Below, piece by piece: positions 8,122 through 18,445 of a stretch of DNA of 64,000 nucleotides. Under the pieces are notes generated by a model, which made no database searches, was not told the origin of the DNA, and was given only the letters and a program-made list of their open reading frames with translations. A program made the position numbers and the translations under genes. The DNA is taken from positions 1-64,000 of the forward strand of contig VMSX01000011.1 in the NCBI GenBank assembly GCA_013791905.1, written 5' to 3'. The DNA is from Rhodocyclaceae bacterium. GTDB taxonomy: Bacteria; Pseudomonadota; Gammaproteobacteria; Burkholderiales; Rhodocyclaceae. The first letter of the stretch is position 1. Every line of letters begins with the position of its first letter.

Positions 8122-9615
8122 ATGAATACCGCAACCATCGTCCAAAAACTCTGGAACTACTGCAACGTCCTGCGCGACGACGGCATGAGCTACGGCGACT
8201 ATGTCGAGCAGCTCACCTATCTGCTGTTCCTGAAGATGGCCGACGAGCGTAGCCGGCCGCCCTATAAACAACCCAGCCCGGTGCTCGCCGGCTATGACTG
8301 GCCCAGCCTGACAAAGAAAGACGGCGACGAACTGTTCGACCACTACCGCCACACGCTGGAGGAACTGGGCAAGCAGAAAGGCTTGCTCGGTCTGATCTTC
8401 ACCAAGTCGCAGAACAAGTTTCAGGACCCGGCCAAGCTGCGGCGGCTGATCGTGGACCTGATCGACAAGGAAACCTGGGTTTCGATGAGCGCCGACGTGA
8501 AGGGCGACGCCTACGAGGGCCTGCTGGAGAAGAACGCGCAGGACACCAAGTCCGGCGCGGGCCAGTACTTCACGCCGCGCCCGCTGATCCAGGCGATTGT
8601 CGACGCCATGGCGCCCCGGCCCGGCGAGACCATCTCTGACCCGGCCTGCGGCACCGGCGGCTTTTTGCTGGCGGCGCATGACTATGTGGTGAAGCACTAC
8701 CCCAACATGACCTCGACGGAGAAGAAGAAACTGCGCGGGGAAAGCTTCAAGGGCTGGGAACTGGTGCAGGCCACCGCCCGGCTGTGTGCCATGAACATGC
8801 TGCTGCACGGTATTGGCAGCCAAGAGTTCGAGCCGATTGCGGTGGGGGATTCGCTGGCTGCCGACCCCGGCGAGCGCTTCGACGTGGTGCTGACCAATCC
8901 GCCCTTCGGCAAGAAGAGCAGCACCACCATCGTGGGCGAGGAAGGCAAGGTCAGCAAGGAGCGCGACACCGTCGAGCGCGACGACTTCTGGGCCACCACC
9001 TCGAACAAGCAGCTCAACTTCGTCCAGCACGTGAAGACGCTGCTGAAGCAGAACGGCCGCGCCGCCCTGGTACTGCCGGACAACGTGCTGTTCGAAGGCG
9101 GGGCAGGCGAGACTATCCGCCGCAAGCTGCTGCACGACTGCGACGTACACACCCTGCTGCGCCTGCCCACCGGCCTGTTCTACGCCCAGGGCGTGAAGGC
9201 GAACGTGCTGTTCTTCGACAAGAAGCCCGCCGCCGAAACCCCGTGGACCCGCAAGCTGTGGATCTACGACCTGCGAACCAACATGCACTTCACGCTGAAG
9301 ACCAGCACGTTGAAGCGGGAAGACCTGGACGAGTTCGTGCAGTGCTACAACCCGGCGAATCGGCATGACCGGAAGGCGACCTGGTCGGAGAAAAACCCCG
9401 ATGGCCGCTGGCGTGAGTACGACTACGAAGAATTAGTCAACCGCGACAAGGCCAGTCTTGACATTTTTTGGCTAAGGGATGAATCATTGTCGGATTCCGA
9501 CAACCTGCCCGCGCCGGAGGTGATTGCGGCTGAGATTGTGGAGGACTTGGAGGCAGCGTTGGAACAGTTCCGGGAGATCGCGAATGATCTCGGTGTTGGC
9601 GCAGCAGAAACATGA
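8122..9615 (+). CDS. hsdM: Type I restriction-modification methyltransferase HsdM
   Basis: 497 residues from the ATG at 8122, which has AGGAAA before it; the ORF could open earlier at 8086 but without family similarity. An N-terminal helical HsdM domain is followed by an adenine-N6 methyltransferase. Its S-adenosylmethionine motif is DPACGTGGF (about 173-181) and its catalytic motif is NPPF (about 259-262). The protein methylates adenine in the HsdS-defined site and forms the M2S core on which HsdR assembles. It is the last gene of hsdR-hsdS-ATPase-hsdM, 29 bases after the ATPase gene. Confidence 0.93.
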   Translation: MNTATIVQKLWNYCNVLRDDGMSYGDYVEQLTYLLFLKMADERSRPPYKQPSPVLAGYDWPSLTKKDGDELFDHYRHTLEELGKQKGLLGLIFTKSQNKFQDPAKLRRLIVDLIDKETWVSMSADVKGDAYEGLLEKNAQDTKSGAGQYFTPRPLIQAIVDAMAPRPGETISDPACGTGGFLLAAHDYVVKHYPNMTSTEKKKLRGESFKGWELVQATARLCAMNMLLHGIGSQEFEPIAVGDSLAADPGERFDVVLTNPPFGKKSSTTIVGEEGKVSKERDTVERDDFWATTSNKQLNFVQHVKTLLKQNGRAALVLPDNVLFEGGAGETIRRKLLHDCDVHTLLRLPTGLFYAQGVKANVLFFDKKPAAETPWTRKLWIYDLRTNMHFTLKTSTLKREDLDEFVQCYNPANRHDRKATWSEKNPDGRWREYDYEELVNRDKASLDIFWLRDESLSDSDNLPAPEVIAAEIVEDLEAALEQFREIANDLGVGAAET

Positions 9616-9655
9616 GCATGACAAACTCCGCGGATATCACTTCGCATAGCCTTAA

Positions 9656-10396
9656 ATGGTGCTAATCGGGCTTGACGCGGCATCGTCCCTTAGCAAGTTT
9701 GGCTATGCGATCGGCCGCTATGATGCAGGCTGCTTGCGAATCGAGTCCGCGGGGCTCATCGAGAGCAGAGCCGAGGCAAACGCAATCGACGCTCATATTG
9801 CGCCAGCCTTGCGTGAAGCAGATAAAGCACTTATTGCAATCGACGCCCCATTGGGATGGCCGGCGACCCTTGCTGCAGAACTAAAAATACATCGTGCAGG
9901 TGAAGCATTCTCCACCGAGAAAGACGCACTGTTTCAACGCCAGACCGATCTCTTCACACACAAACGCCTCGGTAAGAAACCTCTGGAGGTTGGCGCCGAC
10001 CGGATCGCGCGGGCGGCACATCGTGCGCTTGACGTGCTTCAACACCTACGGCGGGCAAGTGGAAAATCGATTCCACTCGCATGGTCCGCGCAGTTTTCGG
10101 GGGTGGCTGCAATCGAGGTATATCCCGCCGGTACGCTGATCGCGCGTGATCTGCCTCATTCAAGCTACAAGAAGGATGAGCAAGCGGATGTTCGTCACGC
10201 AATCGCCAATGCATTATCAGGCGACCTCCCCGATTTAAAACGCTACGCCGATGGAAATGCCGATGTCTTTGATGCCTGCCTATGCCTGATCGCAGCCAAG
10301 GACTTTGTCGATGGAGTTTCTGTTCCACCGGAAGACTTGGATGCGTCTTATGTCGAAGGGTGGATTTGGGTCAGGCGCAGCGCAAGAGATGTATAG
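9656..10396 (+). CDS. DUF429 family protein (predicted RNase H-fold nuclease)
   Basis: 246 residues. The opening MVLIGLDAASSLSKFGYAIG, the central IAIDAPLGWP, the VYPAGTL segment and the late DVFDACLCLIAAKDF match the DUF429 family. That family is predicted to have an RNase H-like fold with acidic residues on the first strand and in the IDAP motif. No biochemical role is established that I know of. It follows hsdM by 40 bases on the same strand and is the last gene before tRNA-Pro. It is probably cargo of the same island, perhaps with a nucleic-acid-related function. Confidence 0.75.
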   Translation: MVLIGLDAASSLSKFGYAIGRYDAGCLRIESAGLIESRAEANAIDAHIAPALREADKALIAIDAPLGWPATLAAELKIHRAGEAFSTEKDALFQRQTDLFTHKRLGKKPLEVGADRIARAAHRALDVLQHLRRASGKSIPLAWSAQFSGVAAIEVYPAGTLIARDLPHSSYKKDEQADVRHAIANALSGDLPDLKRYADGNADVFDACLCLIAAKDFVDGVSVPPEDLDASYVEGWIWVRRSARDV

Positions 10397-10485
10397 GCAA
10401 GTGCAGTGAAATAAATGGACCGGGATTTCGACGATAGATGATGAAGGGGGCATGGTTCGGTCGACTAAGCGCATTTAGCTATGGA

Positions 10486-10519
10486 CAATGCAGCCGGCCC
10501 CAATATAAGGGCTGCATTG
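10486..10519. repeat. 10-bp perfect inverted repeat between the island and tRNA-Pro
   Basis: CAATGCAGCC (10486-10495) is repeated in reverse complement at 10510-10519 around a 14-base AT-rich loop. No T run follows on either strand, so it is not an ordinary intrinsic terminator. It lies in the roughly 230-base gene-free stretch between the DUF429 gene and the tRNA-Pro terminator. Nothing else in that stretch is recognisable. Confidence 0.6.
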
Positions 10520-10585
10520 CGAACTATCTCCGCTATTCGACCGCTTGCTCTCTAACGGCAGGAATGGCGACAGAAAGAAGAAATT

Positions 10586-10616
10586 AAAAAGGGCTTCAGT
10601 CTTTCGACTGAAGCCC
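10586..10616 (-). terminator. Intrinsic terminator after tRNA-Pro
   Basis: On the minus strand GGGCTTCAGTC, loop GAAA, GACTGAAGCCC (plus strand 10591-10616) is followed by TTTTT. It is a perfect 11-bp stem with a stable tetraloop, 11 bases past the encoded CCA of the tRNA. Confidence 0.9.
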
Positions 10617-10626
10617 TTGGTATTAC

Positions 10627-10703
10627 TGGTCGGGGTGCCGGGATTCGAACTCGGGACCCCTTGCACCCCATGCAAGTGCGCTACCAGGCTGCGCCACACC
10701 CCG
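10627..10703 (-). tRNA. tRNA-Pro (GGG anticodon)
   Basis: 77 bases on the minus strand with a 7-bp acceptor stem CGGGGTG/CACCCCG, discriminator A and encoded CCA. The anticodon arm is CTTGC-ATGGGGT-GCAAG, giving anticodon GGG. The T arm contains GTTCGAATC. It lies directly after the merR gene, as in other Betaproteobacteria. Its 3' end faces the mobile region on the left, the usual orientation for an integration site. Confidence 0.95.
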
Positions 10704-10714
10704 ACTGGGGGCGG

Positions 10715-10720
10715 ATTATA
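10715..10720 (-). promoter_or_regulatory. -10 element of the tRNA-Pro promoter
   Basis: On the minus strand a perfect TATAAT is followed by a GC-rich discriminator (CCGCCCCC), typical of stringently controlled stable-RNA promoters, 11 bases before the tRNA. I see no good -35 at the ideal spacing. The element lies 12 bases past the merR stop. Confidence 0.55.
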
Positions 10721-10732
10721 GCAGAGCGATTG

Positions 10733-11095
10733 TCAGGCATGCAGCAACTTGATGATGCCCATCAACTCCATGCGCAGTGATATTCCATTGCCCGCGGCGG
10801 CTGTGCTGGCGGGCTTTTTGGCCGCCGGTTCGTCGAGGCGATTGCGCGCGCCGCTGATAGTGAAACCCTCGTCGTACAGCAGTTGCCGGATGCGGCGCAC
10901 CAGCAGCACTTCGTGGTGCTGGTAGTAGCGGCGATTGCCGCGCCGCTTGACGGGTTTGAGCTGGGTGAATTCCTGCTCCCAGTAGCGCAGCACATGCGGC
11001 TTGACGCCGCACAACTCGCTGACTTCGCCAATCGTGAAATAGCGTTTGGCGGGTATCGGCGGTAGTTCGACCTTATCCTGGCTGGAAATTGTCAT
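10733..11095 (-). CDS. MerR-family transcriptional regulator
   Basis: 120 residues. The N-terminal winged helix ([21 protein letters not shown], then WEQEF and RRGNRRYY) is the MerR DNA-binding domain. The remainder is a short helical tail without metal-binding cysteines. This small MerR-like regulator commonly follows ihfA in Betaproteobacteria. The start overlaps the end of ihfA by 23 bases, so the two are co-transcribed and probably coupled. Target genes are unknown. Confidence 0.9.
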   Translation of the reverse strand: MTISSQDKVELPPIPAKRYFTIGEVSELCGVKPHVLRYWEQEFTQLKPVKRRGNRRYYQHHEVLLVRRIRQLLYDEGFTISGARNRLDEPAAKKPASTAAAGNGISLRMELMGIIKLLHA

Positions 11096-11381
11096 GCGCC
11101 GCGGTCTCGACGATGGACTTGAGCTTATGGCTGGCGTGGAAGGTGACGACCCGCCGCGCGGTGATCGGGATTTCTTCGCCGGTCTTGGGGTTGCGCCCAG
11201 GCCGCTGCGGCTTGTCGCGCAGATGGAAGTTGCCGAAACCGGAAAGCTTGACGCTGTCGCCGGTTTCCAGCGCCAGGCGCACTTCTTCGAAGAAGGCCTC
11301 GACCATGTCTTTGGCTTCGCGCTTGTTCAGCCCGACTTTTTCAAACAGCAGATCGGCCAGTTCGGCCTTCGTCATTGTCAT
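11073..11381 (-). CDS. ihfA: Integration host factor subunit alpha
   Basis: 102 residues of the HU/IHF fold: [20 protein letters not shown] at the start, GFGNF in the middle and [14 protein letters not shown] in the DNA-inserting beta arm, which carries the intercalating proline. With IhfB it bends DNA sharply at specific sites and assists recombination, replication and sigma-54 promoters. It lies 12 bases after pheT, as in E. coli and most Betaproteobacteria. AAGGGA precedes the ATG. The cyn operon in this window has a sigma-54-like promoter, a class that often uses IHF. Confidence 0.95.
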   Translation of the reverse strand: MTMTKAELADLLFEKVGLNKREAKDMVEAFFEEVRLALETGDSVKLSGFGNFHLRDKPQRPGRNPKTGEEIPITARRVVTFHASHKLKSIVETAAHDNFQPG

Positions 11382-11393
11382 TTTTGTTGTCCC

Positions 11394-13802
11394 TTATCTG
11401 CGCAAAACTGCGCCGAAGCGTTCGGTTGCCGTGTTTACCAATTGGGCTACCGCCGCGTCGGCGTCGTTGTCAGCCAGAGTCTTCTGAGTATCTTGCATCG
11501 TCACCCGGAACGCAAGGCTTTTGCTTTCCGGCTCAATTCCCTTGCCCTGATAGACGTCAAACAGTCGTATTTCCCGCACATGGGCGGGCGCCGCCGCCTG
11601 CAAAGCGTCTTGCAGCGCCTGTACGGCGCAGTGCTGGGGCACGATCAGGGCGATGTCGCGCACCACGGCGGGGAAGCGCGACGGTTCCCGAAATACCGGG
11701 AACGGGGCTGCCAGCAGCGGTGCCAGTTCGATTTCGAATACCACGGCAGACGCGGCCAGTTCATATTTCTGGTGCCAGCGCGGGTGGATTTCGCCGATGA
11801 CGCCGATGGGCTGGTCATCAAGCAGCACGCGGGCCGCACGCCCGGGATGCAAGGCCGGATGGCTGGTGGGTTCGAAGCGCAGGCGACGTGGCGCCAGGAT
11901 GGCTTCGAGTTCGCCCTTGACGTCGAAGAAGTCGGCGGGTCGGGCTGGCGATCCCCATTGTTCGGGCCATGCCGAGCCGGCCGCCAGGGCGGCAAGGCGC
12001 AGTGGCTGGTGATAGCCGGTACCGTTCTGGCCGCCGCCTGCGGGTGTCAGGTCAGGCAGGAAACAGCGCCCCACTTCAAAGAGCCGCACGCGGTCGGCCT
12101 GGCGCTTGAGGTTGCTGGCCAGCGCACCGACCAGGCCGCCGATCAGGGTGCTGCGCATCACGCCCATCTGGCTGGCGATGGGGTTGGCGAGGCGGACGAG
12201 TTGCGCGGGCTCTGCGCCGGCAAAGTCGGCTTCCCAGTCGGCGTCGACAAAGCTGTAGTTGACGACTTCATGGTAGCCGCGCTCGGCCAGCAGCCGGCGC
12301 ACCTGCATGGCTCCGCGCCGTGCTTCGGGCAGCGGCAGCATTTCCAGCCGCGCGGTGGGCGCCGGCGCGGGAATGTTGTCGTAACCGTGCAGGCGCGCGA
12401 TTTCTTCGATCAGGTCTTCTTCGATGGTGATGTCGAAGCGATAGGCGGGCGGCGTCACGACCAGTTCGTCGGCCGTGCGGGTGTAGGCAAAGCCGAGGCC
12501 GGCGATGAGTTTTTCGGTCTGATCGAAGCCGAGGTCGATGCCGAGCACCTTGGCGGCACGCGCCAGGCGCAGGCGCACCGGGGGGCGCGTCGGCAGATGG
12601 TCGGCAGCGAGCGCTTCGACCACGGGGCCGGGCTGGCCGCCGCAGATGTCGATGATCAGTTGCGTCGCCCGCTCGATGGCGCTGCGCTGCAGTTCGAAAT
12701 CGACGCCGCGCTCATAGCGGTAGGAGGCGTCGGACGAAAAGCCGAGCGCGCGCGCCTTGCCGGCGATGGCGGCGGTATTGAAGAAGGCGCTTTCGAGGAA
12801 CAGGTCGGTCGTTGCATCGCTGATGCCGGAATGCTCGCCACCCATGATGCCGGCCAGCGCCAGGCTTTTGGCGTCATCGGCAATCAGGGCGGTATCGGCC
12901 GTCGGCGTGACGGTCTGCTCGTTGAGCAGCAGCATCTGTTCGCCCGCGGCGGGATAGCGCACATGGATGCTGCCCTGCAACTGGGCATCGTCGAAGGCGT
13001 GCAGCGGCTGGCCGAGTTCGAGCATCACATAGTTGGTGACGTCGACCAGCGCCGAGATGGCACGCACGCCGCAGCGTTCGATGCGTTGCTTGATCCAGTC
13101 GGGTGTGGCGGCGCGGGCATTGACGCCGCGCACGATGCGGCCGCAGTAACGCGGGCAGGCGGCGGGAGCGTCGAGAATGATGCCGCGCGTGTCTTCCAGC
13201 ACGGGCGCGACCGGTGCCACCGTGGGCAACTGCAGGGGTGCGCCAGTCAGCGCCGCCACTTCGCGGGCAATGCCGGAGAGCGACAGGCAGTCGGCGCGGT
13301 TTGGTGTGAGCTTCAGGGTGATGAGGTTGTCATCAAGTTTGAGGTAGCTGCGAATGTCCTGACCGAGGGGCGCATCGGCCGGCAAGGACAGCAGGCCGCC
13401 ATGATCTTCCGACAGCCCCAGTTCGCGCGCCGAACAGAGCATGCCGCAGCTTTCGACGCCACGCACCTGAGCTTTTTTGATCTCGATGCCGGGCAATTTC
13501 GCGCCAACGAGGGCACAGGGCACCAGCATGCCGGCCGCGACATTCGGCGCGCCGCAGACGATTTGCAGCACGCCGTGTGCGCCGCTCATTTCACCCACCT
13601 GGACCGAGCACAGCTTCAGCTTGTCGGCATCGGGATGTTTCTCGGCGCTCAGCACGCGTGCCACGACGACATTGGAAAAGTCGGCGCCGGCGGGACGGCA
13701 CTCCTCGACCTCAAGCCCCGCCATCGTCAGCAAATGGCAGAGTTCTTCGGTCGACAGTGGCGGATTGACGAGGGCGCGCAGCCAGGATTCGGGGAATTGC
13801 AT
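11394..13802 (-). CDS. pheT: Phenylalanine-tRNA ligase beta subunit
   Basis: 802 residues, close to the usual length. It has the N-terminal tRNA-binding OB domain (residues about 40-150), the B3/B4 editing domain, B5, the class II-like core and the C-terminal ferredoxin-fold anticodon-binding domain. With PheS it forms the heterotetramer that charges tRNA-Phe and removes mis-charged Tyr. It follows pheS by nine bases in the operon. A point of interest is RPAGADFS at about residues 37-44. It is encoded by a copy of the dispersed 24-bp repeat, although the protein needs no insertion to align with its family. Confidence 0.97.
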   Translation of the reverse strand: MQFPESWLRALVNPPLSTEELCHLLTMAGLEVEECRPAGADFSNVVVARVLSAEKHPDADKLKLCSVQVGEMSGAHGVLQIVCGAPNVAAGMLVPCALVGAKLPGIEIKKAQVRGVESCGMLCSARELGLSEDHGGLLSLPADAPLGQDIRSYLKLDDNLITLKLTPNRADCLSLSGIAREVAALTGAPLQLPTVAPVAPVLEDTRGIILDAPAACPRYCGRIVRGVNARAATPDWIKQRIERCGVRAISALVDVTNYVMLELGQPLHAFDDAQLQGSIHVRYPAAGEQMLLLNEQTVTPTADTALIADDAKSLALAGIMGGEHSGISDATTDLFLESAFFNTAAIAGKARALGFSSDASYRYERGVDFELQRSAIERATQLIIDICGGQPGPVVEALAADHLPTRPPVRLRLARAAKVLGIDLGFDQTEKLIAGLGFAYTRTADELVVTPPAYRFDITIEEDLIEEIARLHGYDNIPAPAPTARLEMLPLPEARRGAMQVRRLLAERGYHEVVNYSFVDADWEADFAGAEPAQLVRLANPIASQMGVMRSTLIGGLVGALASNLKRQADRVRLFEVGRCFLPDLTPAGGGQNGTGYHQPLRLAALAAGSAWPEQWGSPARPADFFDVKGELEAILAPRRLRFEPTSHPALHPGRAARVLLDDQPIGVIGEIHPRWHQKYELAASAVVFEIELAPLLAAPFPVFREPSRFPAVVRDIALIVPQHCAVQALQDALQAAAPAHVREIRLFDVYQGKGIEPESKSLAFRVTMQDTQKTLADNDADAAVAQLVNTATERFGAVLRR
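13676..13699 (-). repeat. Dispersed 24-bp repeat, copy 2 (inside pheT)
   Basis: Differs from copy 1 by one base (GCCGGCGCC in place of GCCAGCGCC) and equals the copy at 54490-54513. Here it is read in the opposite sense, giving RPAGADFS in the PheT OB domain, a position where homologues have a similar-length segment. Confidence 0.8.
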
Positions 13803-13811
13803 ATTCTTTTT

Positions 13812-14975
<1,164 letters not shown>

Positions 14976-15335
14976 TCAGGCCGACAGTTGTGCCTTGGCC
15001 TGGTTCGCAATCGCGGCGAAAGCCGGCTTGTCGAACACGGCCAGATCGGCCAGCACCTTGCGATCCACTTCGATCGAGGCCTTTTTGAGGCCATTCATCA
15101 GGGTGCTGTACTTCATGCCCAGTTCGCGGGCTGCCGCGTTGATCCGGGCAATCCACAGAACGCGAAACTGACGCTTTCTTTGACGACGGTCGCGATACTG
15201 GTACTGACCGGCCTTCATCACCGCTTCTTTGGCGACGCGATAAACCGAGGAACGCCGACCGCGATACCCCTTGGCTTGATCGAGAACTTTCTTGTGGCGC
15301 GCGCGCGCCGTTACACCGCGTTTGACTCGTGACAT
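14976..15335 (-). CDS. rplT: 50S ribosomal protein L20
   Basis: 119 residues, standard length. It is basic throughout the first half ([20 protein letters not shown]), with the conserved [20 protein letters not shown] core. It binds 23S rRNA early in large-subunit assembly and in several bacteria represses its own operon. It follows rpmI by 12 bases. Confidence 0.98.
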   Translation of the reverse strand: MSRVKRGVTARARHKKVLDQAKGYRGRRSSVYRVAKEAVMKAGQYQYRDRRQRKRQFRVLWIARINAAARELGMKYSTLMNGLKKASIEVDRKVLADLAVFDKPAFAAIANQAKAQLSA

Positions 15336-15347
15336 ATTGTGTTCTCC

Positions 15348-15545
15348 TTAACCGTTGGGCAACATGGCACGCACGGACTTGGTGTCCGCTGCATGCACTG
15401 TCAGCACGCCACGCAGGTGACGTTTCACCTTGGTGGTTTTCTTGGTGAGGATGTGGCGCTTGAACGCCTGAGCGCGCTTGATGCTGCCTGACCCACGCAC
15501 TTTAAAGCGCTTGGCGGCCCCGCTCTTGGTCTTCATCTTCGGCAT
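15348..15545 (-). CDS. rpmI: 50S ribosomal protein L35
   Basis: 65 residues from ATG 15545 ([20 protein letters not shown]), the usual L35 start and length. An upstream in-frame start at 15599 would add 18 residues foreign to the family. GGAGATC precedes the ATG. It is a small basic protein of the large subunit, between infC and rplT as in most bacteria. Confidence 0.97.
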   Translation of the reverse strand: MPKMKTKSGAAKRFKVRGSGSIKRAQAFKRHILTKKTTKVKRHLRGVLTVHAADTKSVRAMLPNG

Positions 15546-15689
15546 CGAAGATCTCCTTTTTATAACATGCCTGCCAGGTGACTCCCGCCTCGGGAACACT
15601 TGTTAACCTGCAGCCACTTCTTCTCGTCCCGCCCCCGGTTGCCCGGCGCGAAACAAAAAACTTGCCAACTCAACTGCTCAACGCACCGC

Positions 15690-16217
15690 CTATAGCGGTT
15701 TTTTCTTCGACGGCGCCAGCACCATCACCAACTGCCGGCCTTCCATCTTCGGAAACTGCTCGACCAGTGCCACTTGTTCCAGGTCGGCCTTGATCCGTTC
15801 CAGCACGCGCATGCCGATTTCCTGGTGCGCCATCTCGCGACCGCGGAAGCGCAGGGTGATCTTGGCCTTGTCGCCTTCCCCGAGAAACTTGACGATGTTG
15901 CGCATCTTGATCTGGTAGTCGTTTTCATCCGTGCCCGGACGAAACTTGATTTCCTTGACCTCGACGATTTTCTGCTTTTTCTTCGCCTCTGCAGCGCGTT
16001 TGGCTTCTTGATATTTGAACTTGCCAATGTCCATCAGCCGGCAGACCGGCGGGTCTGCCATCGGCGCGATTTCGACCAGATCGACTCCGATCTCTTCCGC
16101 TTTCAGCAGCGCCTCACGAACTGAACATATACCGAGTTGCTCGCTATCCACCCCGACTAAACGAATTTCGGGGGCCGTGATCTCCGCATTGACGCGCTGC
16201 TTCTTATCTTGGGCTAT
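15690..16217 (-). CDS. infC: Translation initiation factor IF-3, probable ATA start
   Basis: 175 residues if read from ATA at 16217 ([20 protein letters not shown]), which restores the full N-terminal domain. AGGAG stands nine bases before it. The first ordinary start codon, at 16151, would remove 22 conserved residues. IF-3 prevents premature subunit joining and rejects non-AUG starts. E. coli infC uses AUU and thereby controls its own level, so a rare start here fits the same logic. The N domain, the lysine-rich linker ([16 protein letters not shown]) and the C domain are all present. It lies 29 bases after thrS. Confidence 0.93.
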   Translation of the reverse strand: MAQDKKQRVNAEITAPEIRLVGVDSEQLGICSVREALLKAEEIGVDLVEIAPMADPPVCRLMDIGKFKYQEAKRAAEAKKKQKIVEVKEIKFRPGTDENDYQIKMRNIVKFLGEGDKAKITLRFRGREMAHQEIGMRVLERIKADLEQVALVEQFPKMEGRQLVMVLAPSKKKPL

Positions 16218-16246
16218 GGCTAAAATCTCCTAAAAATCTATAAAAA

Positions 16247-18166
16247 TCAGGCCGCTACGCCCTTGCTGCTACGTTCCAGCAGCAGGCGCTCAATCAAGGC
16301 ATCGGGGGACATCTGCCCGAGATCCTGATTGCCTCGGGCACGCACAGCGACCAACCCAGCAGCCTTTTCCTTGTCACCGACAACGACAATATAAGGCCGC
16401 TTCAACAAGCTATGTTCGCGGATTTTATAGTTAATCTTCTCGCCGCGCAAATCGCTTTCGACGCGCAAACCAGCCTTTCGCAACATTTTCGCCACACTTT
16501 CAGCGTAGTCGGTCTGCGCTTCGGAAATATTCATCACGACCACCTGCACCGGCGACAACCACAAAGGCATGGCGCCAGCATGGTTTTCGATCAAAATCCC
16601 GGTGAAACGCTCGAGGGAACCAAACAAAGCGCGGTGCAGCATGACCGGACGCTTGTGGGTGTTGTCGGCCGCCACATAATGGATGTCGAAGCGCTCGGGC
16701 AGGTTCATGTCGACCTGCAGCGTGCCGCACTGCCAGTCGCGGCCGATGGCATCGCGCAGCACGAATTCCAGCTTGGGACCATAGAAGGCGCCTTCGCCAG
16801 GGAAGAGATCGTAGGCGATGCCCATGTGGTCGAGGGCGTTCGATAGCGCGCCTTCCAGCGTGTCCCAGGTTGCATCGGAACCGATGCGCTTTTCCGGACG
16901 CGTAGACAACTTGATGCGCACGCTATCGAAACCGAAGTCCTTGTAGATGTCGAGGATCAGCGCCACCACGCTCTTGCACTCATCCTCCATCTGCTCCTCG
17001 GTACAGAAGATGTGGGCATCGTCCTGGGTGAAATGGCGCACCCGCAACAGGCCGTGCAGCGCGCCCGACGGCTCGTAGCGATGCACCTTGCCGAATTCGG
17101 CCATGCGCAACGGCAGGTCGCGGTAGCTCTTGATGCCCTGTTTGAACAAGGCGACACCGCCCGGGCAATTCATCGGCTTCAGGGCGAAAACGCGTTCATC
17201 CTCGGTCTGCGTCGTGAACATGTGTTCGCGGTAGTTGAACCAGTGGCCGGAAAGCTCCCACAGGGCGCGATCCATGACATCCGGCGTATTTACTTCCACA
17301 TAGCCCGCATCTTCCTGGCGCGCCCGCATGTAGCCAATCAGGTCGAGGAACAAGCGCCAGCCATGAGGATGCCAGAACACGGAACCCGGCGCCTCTTCCT
17401 GGAAATGGAACAGGTCCAGTTGCTGCCCGAGTTTGCGGTGGTCACGCTTTTCCGCTTCTTCGAGCATGTGCAGATAGGCATCGAGCTCGTCTTTCTTCGC
17501 CCAGGCCGTGCCATAAATGCGCTGCAGCTGCTCGTTCTTCGGGTCGCCGCGCCAGTAGGCGCCGGCCACCTTCATCAATTTGAAATGCTTGAGCTTGCCG
17601 GTGGAGGGCACGTGGGGGCCACGGCACAGGTCGACAAAGTCGCCCTCGTGATAGAGCGAAACGTCTTCGCCCGCCGGGATCGCCGCGATCAGCTCGGCCT
17701 TGTAGTGCTCGCCCTGCGACTTGAAGAACTCGACCGCCTTGTCGCGCGGCAGGACTTCGCGGCTGACGGGAAAATCCTTTTTCGCCAGTTCGAGCATGCG
17801 TTTCTCGATCGCCGCCAGATCTTCGGGCGTGAACGGGCGCTTGTAGGCGAAGTCGTAGTAGAAGCCGTTTTCGATCACCGGGCCGATGGTCACCTGTGCT
17901 TCGGGGAACAGTTCCTTGACCGCGTAGGCCAGCAGGTGCGCGGTTGAATGACGAATGATTTCCAGGCCGGCGGGGTCCTTGTCGGTGACGATCGCCAGTT
18001 GCGCATCCTGCTCGATGCGAAACCCGGTATCCACCAGCCGGCCATCGAGCCGTCCGGCCAGCGCCGCCTTTGCCAGGCCAGCGCCAATCGAGGCGGCCAC
18101 GTCGGCAACGGTCAGCGGTTGCGGATATTCGCGTTGGGAACCATCAGGTAGCGTAATCACCGGCAT
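16247..18166 (-). CDS. thrS: Threonine-tRNA ligase
   Basis: 639 residues from ATG 18166 ([15 protein letters not shown]). The order is the TGS domain (1-62), the editing domain with [10 protein letters not shown], the class II core (motif 2 near [20 protein letters not shown]) and the C-terminal anticodon-binding domain. It charges tRNA-Thr and hydrolyses Ser-tRNA-Thr. It heads the thrS-infC-rpmI-rplT-pheST-ihfA run. A GGAG ribosome site (18176-18179) sits directly against a strong hairpin with a T run, so read-through or attenuation probably sets its expression. Confidence 0.97.
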   Translation of the reverse strand: MPVITLPDGSQREYPQPLTVADVAASIGAGLAKAALAGRLDGRLVDTGFRIEQDAQLAIVTDKDPAGLEIIRHSTAHLLAYAVKELFPEAQVTIGPVIENGFYYDFAYKRPFTPEDLAAIEKRMLELAKKDFPVSREVLPRDKAVEFFKSQGEHYKAELIAAIPAGEDVSLYHEGDFVDLCRGPHVPSTGKLKHFKLMKVAGAYWRGDPKNEQLQRIYGTAWAKKDELDAYLHMLEEAEKRDHRKLGQQLDLFHFQEEAPGSVFWHPHGWRLFLDLIGYMRARQEDAGYVEVNTPDVMDRALWELSGHWFNYREHMFTTQTEDERVFALKPMNCPGGVALFKQGIKSYRDLPLRMAEFGKVHRYEPSGALHGLLRVRHFTQDDAHIFCTEEQMEDECKSVVALILDIYKDFGFDSVRIKLSTRPEKRIGSDATWDTLEGALSNALDHMGIAYDLFPGEGAFYGPKLEFVLRDAIGRDWQCGTLQVDMNLPERFDIHYVAADNTHKRPVMLHRALFGSLERFTGILIENHAGAMPLWLSPVQVVVMNISEAQTDYAESVAKMLRKAGLRVESDLRGEKINYKIREHSLLKRPYIVVVGDKEKAAGLVAVRARGNQDLGQMSPDALIERLLLERSSKGVAA

Positions 18167-18179
18167 CTTCAAGGACTCC

Positions 18180-18219
18180 AAAAGGAACAGGGCGCCGGAT
18201 CACTCAGGCGCCCTGTTCC
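18180..18219 (-). terminator. Strong intrinsic terminator/attenuator touching the thrS ribosome site
   Basis: A perfect 13-bp stem on the minus strand (GGAACAGGGCGCC at 18207-18219 in complement, with its mate at 18184-18196) has a 10-base loop and is followed at once by TTTT, then the GGAG of thrS. It is placed to end the tRNA-Asp transcript. The thrS ATG lies only 14 bases beyond the T run. Confidence 0.85.
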
Positions 18220-18265
18220 GGGTACTGATCAGGCAGGCTTGCAAGCCCTGCGCGACTCTAATTAG

Positions 18266-18342
18266 TGGCGGAGTGGACGGGACTCGAACCCGCGACCCCC
18301 GGCGTGACAGGCCGGTATTCTAACCAACTGAACTACCACTCC
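18266..18342 (-). tRNA. tRNA-Asp (GTC anticodon)
   Basis: 77 bases on the minus strand: acceptor stem GGAGTGG/CCACTCC, discriminator G and encoded CCA, anticodon loop CTGTCAC (anticodon GTC), T arm GGGTTCGAGTCCC. Apart from a few stem changes it matches E. coli tRNA-Asp closely. It lies upstream of thrS. Confidence 0.96.
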
Positions 18343-18390
18343 GCATCGACCTCGTACTTCGACACTTCTTCATCGACATCGAGGGCGCGG

Positions 18391-18418
18391 ATTCTAGCAG
18401 ATTTGCTCATGCGCGCAA
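18391..18418 (-). promoter_or_regulatory. Sigma-70 promoter of tRNA-Asp
   Basis: On the minus strand TTGCGC (18413-18418), 17 or 16 bases depending on alignment, then TAGAAT (18391-18396) and a GC-rich discriminator (CCGCGCCC). The layout is that of a stringent stable-RNA promoter. It lies about 50 bases before the tRNA. Confidence 0.65.
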
Positions 18419-18445
18419 CAGCCCCGCGCACGATTTTTTAGTTGT

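Noticed and set aside
15670-15710. Hairpin with T run at the infC stop
   Set aside because: The T run is on the plus strand, opposite to the operon, and the stem is part of the coding end and stop region of infC.
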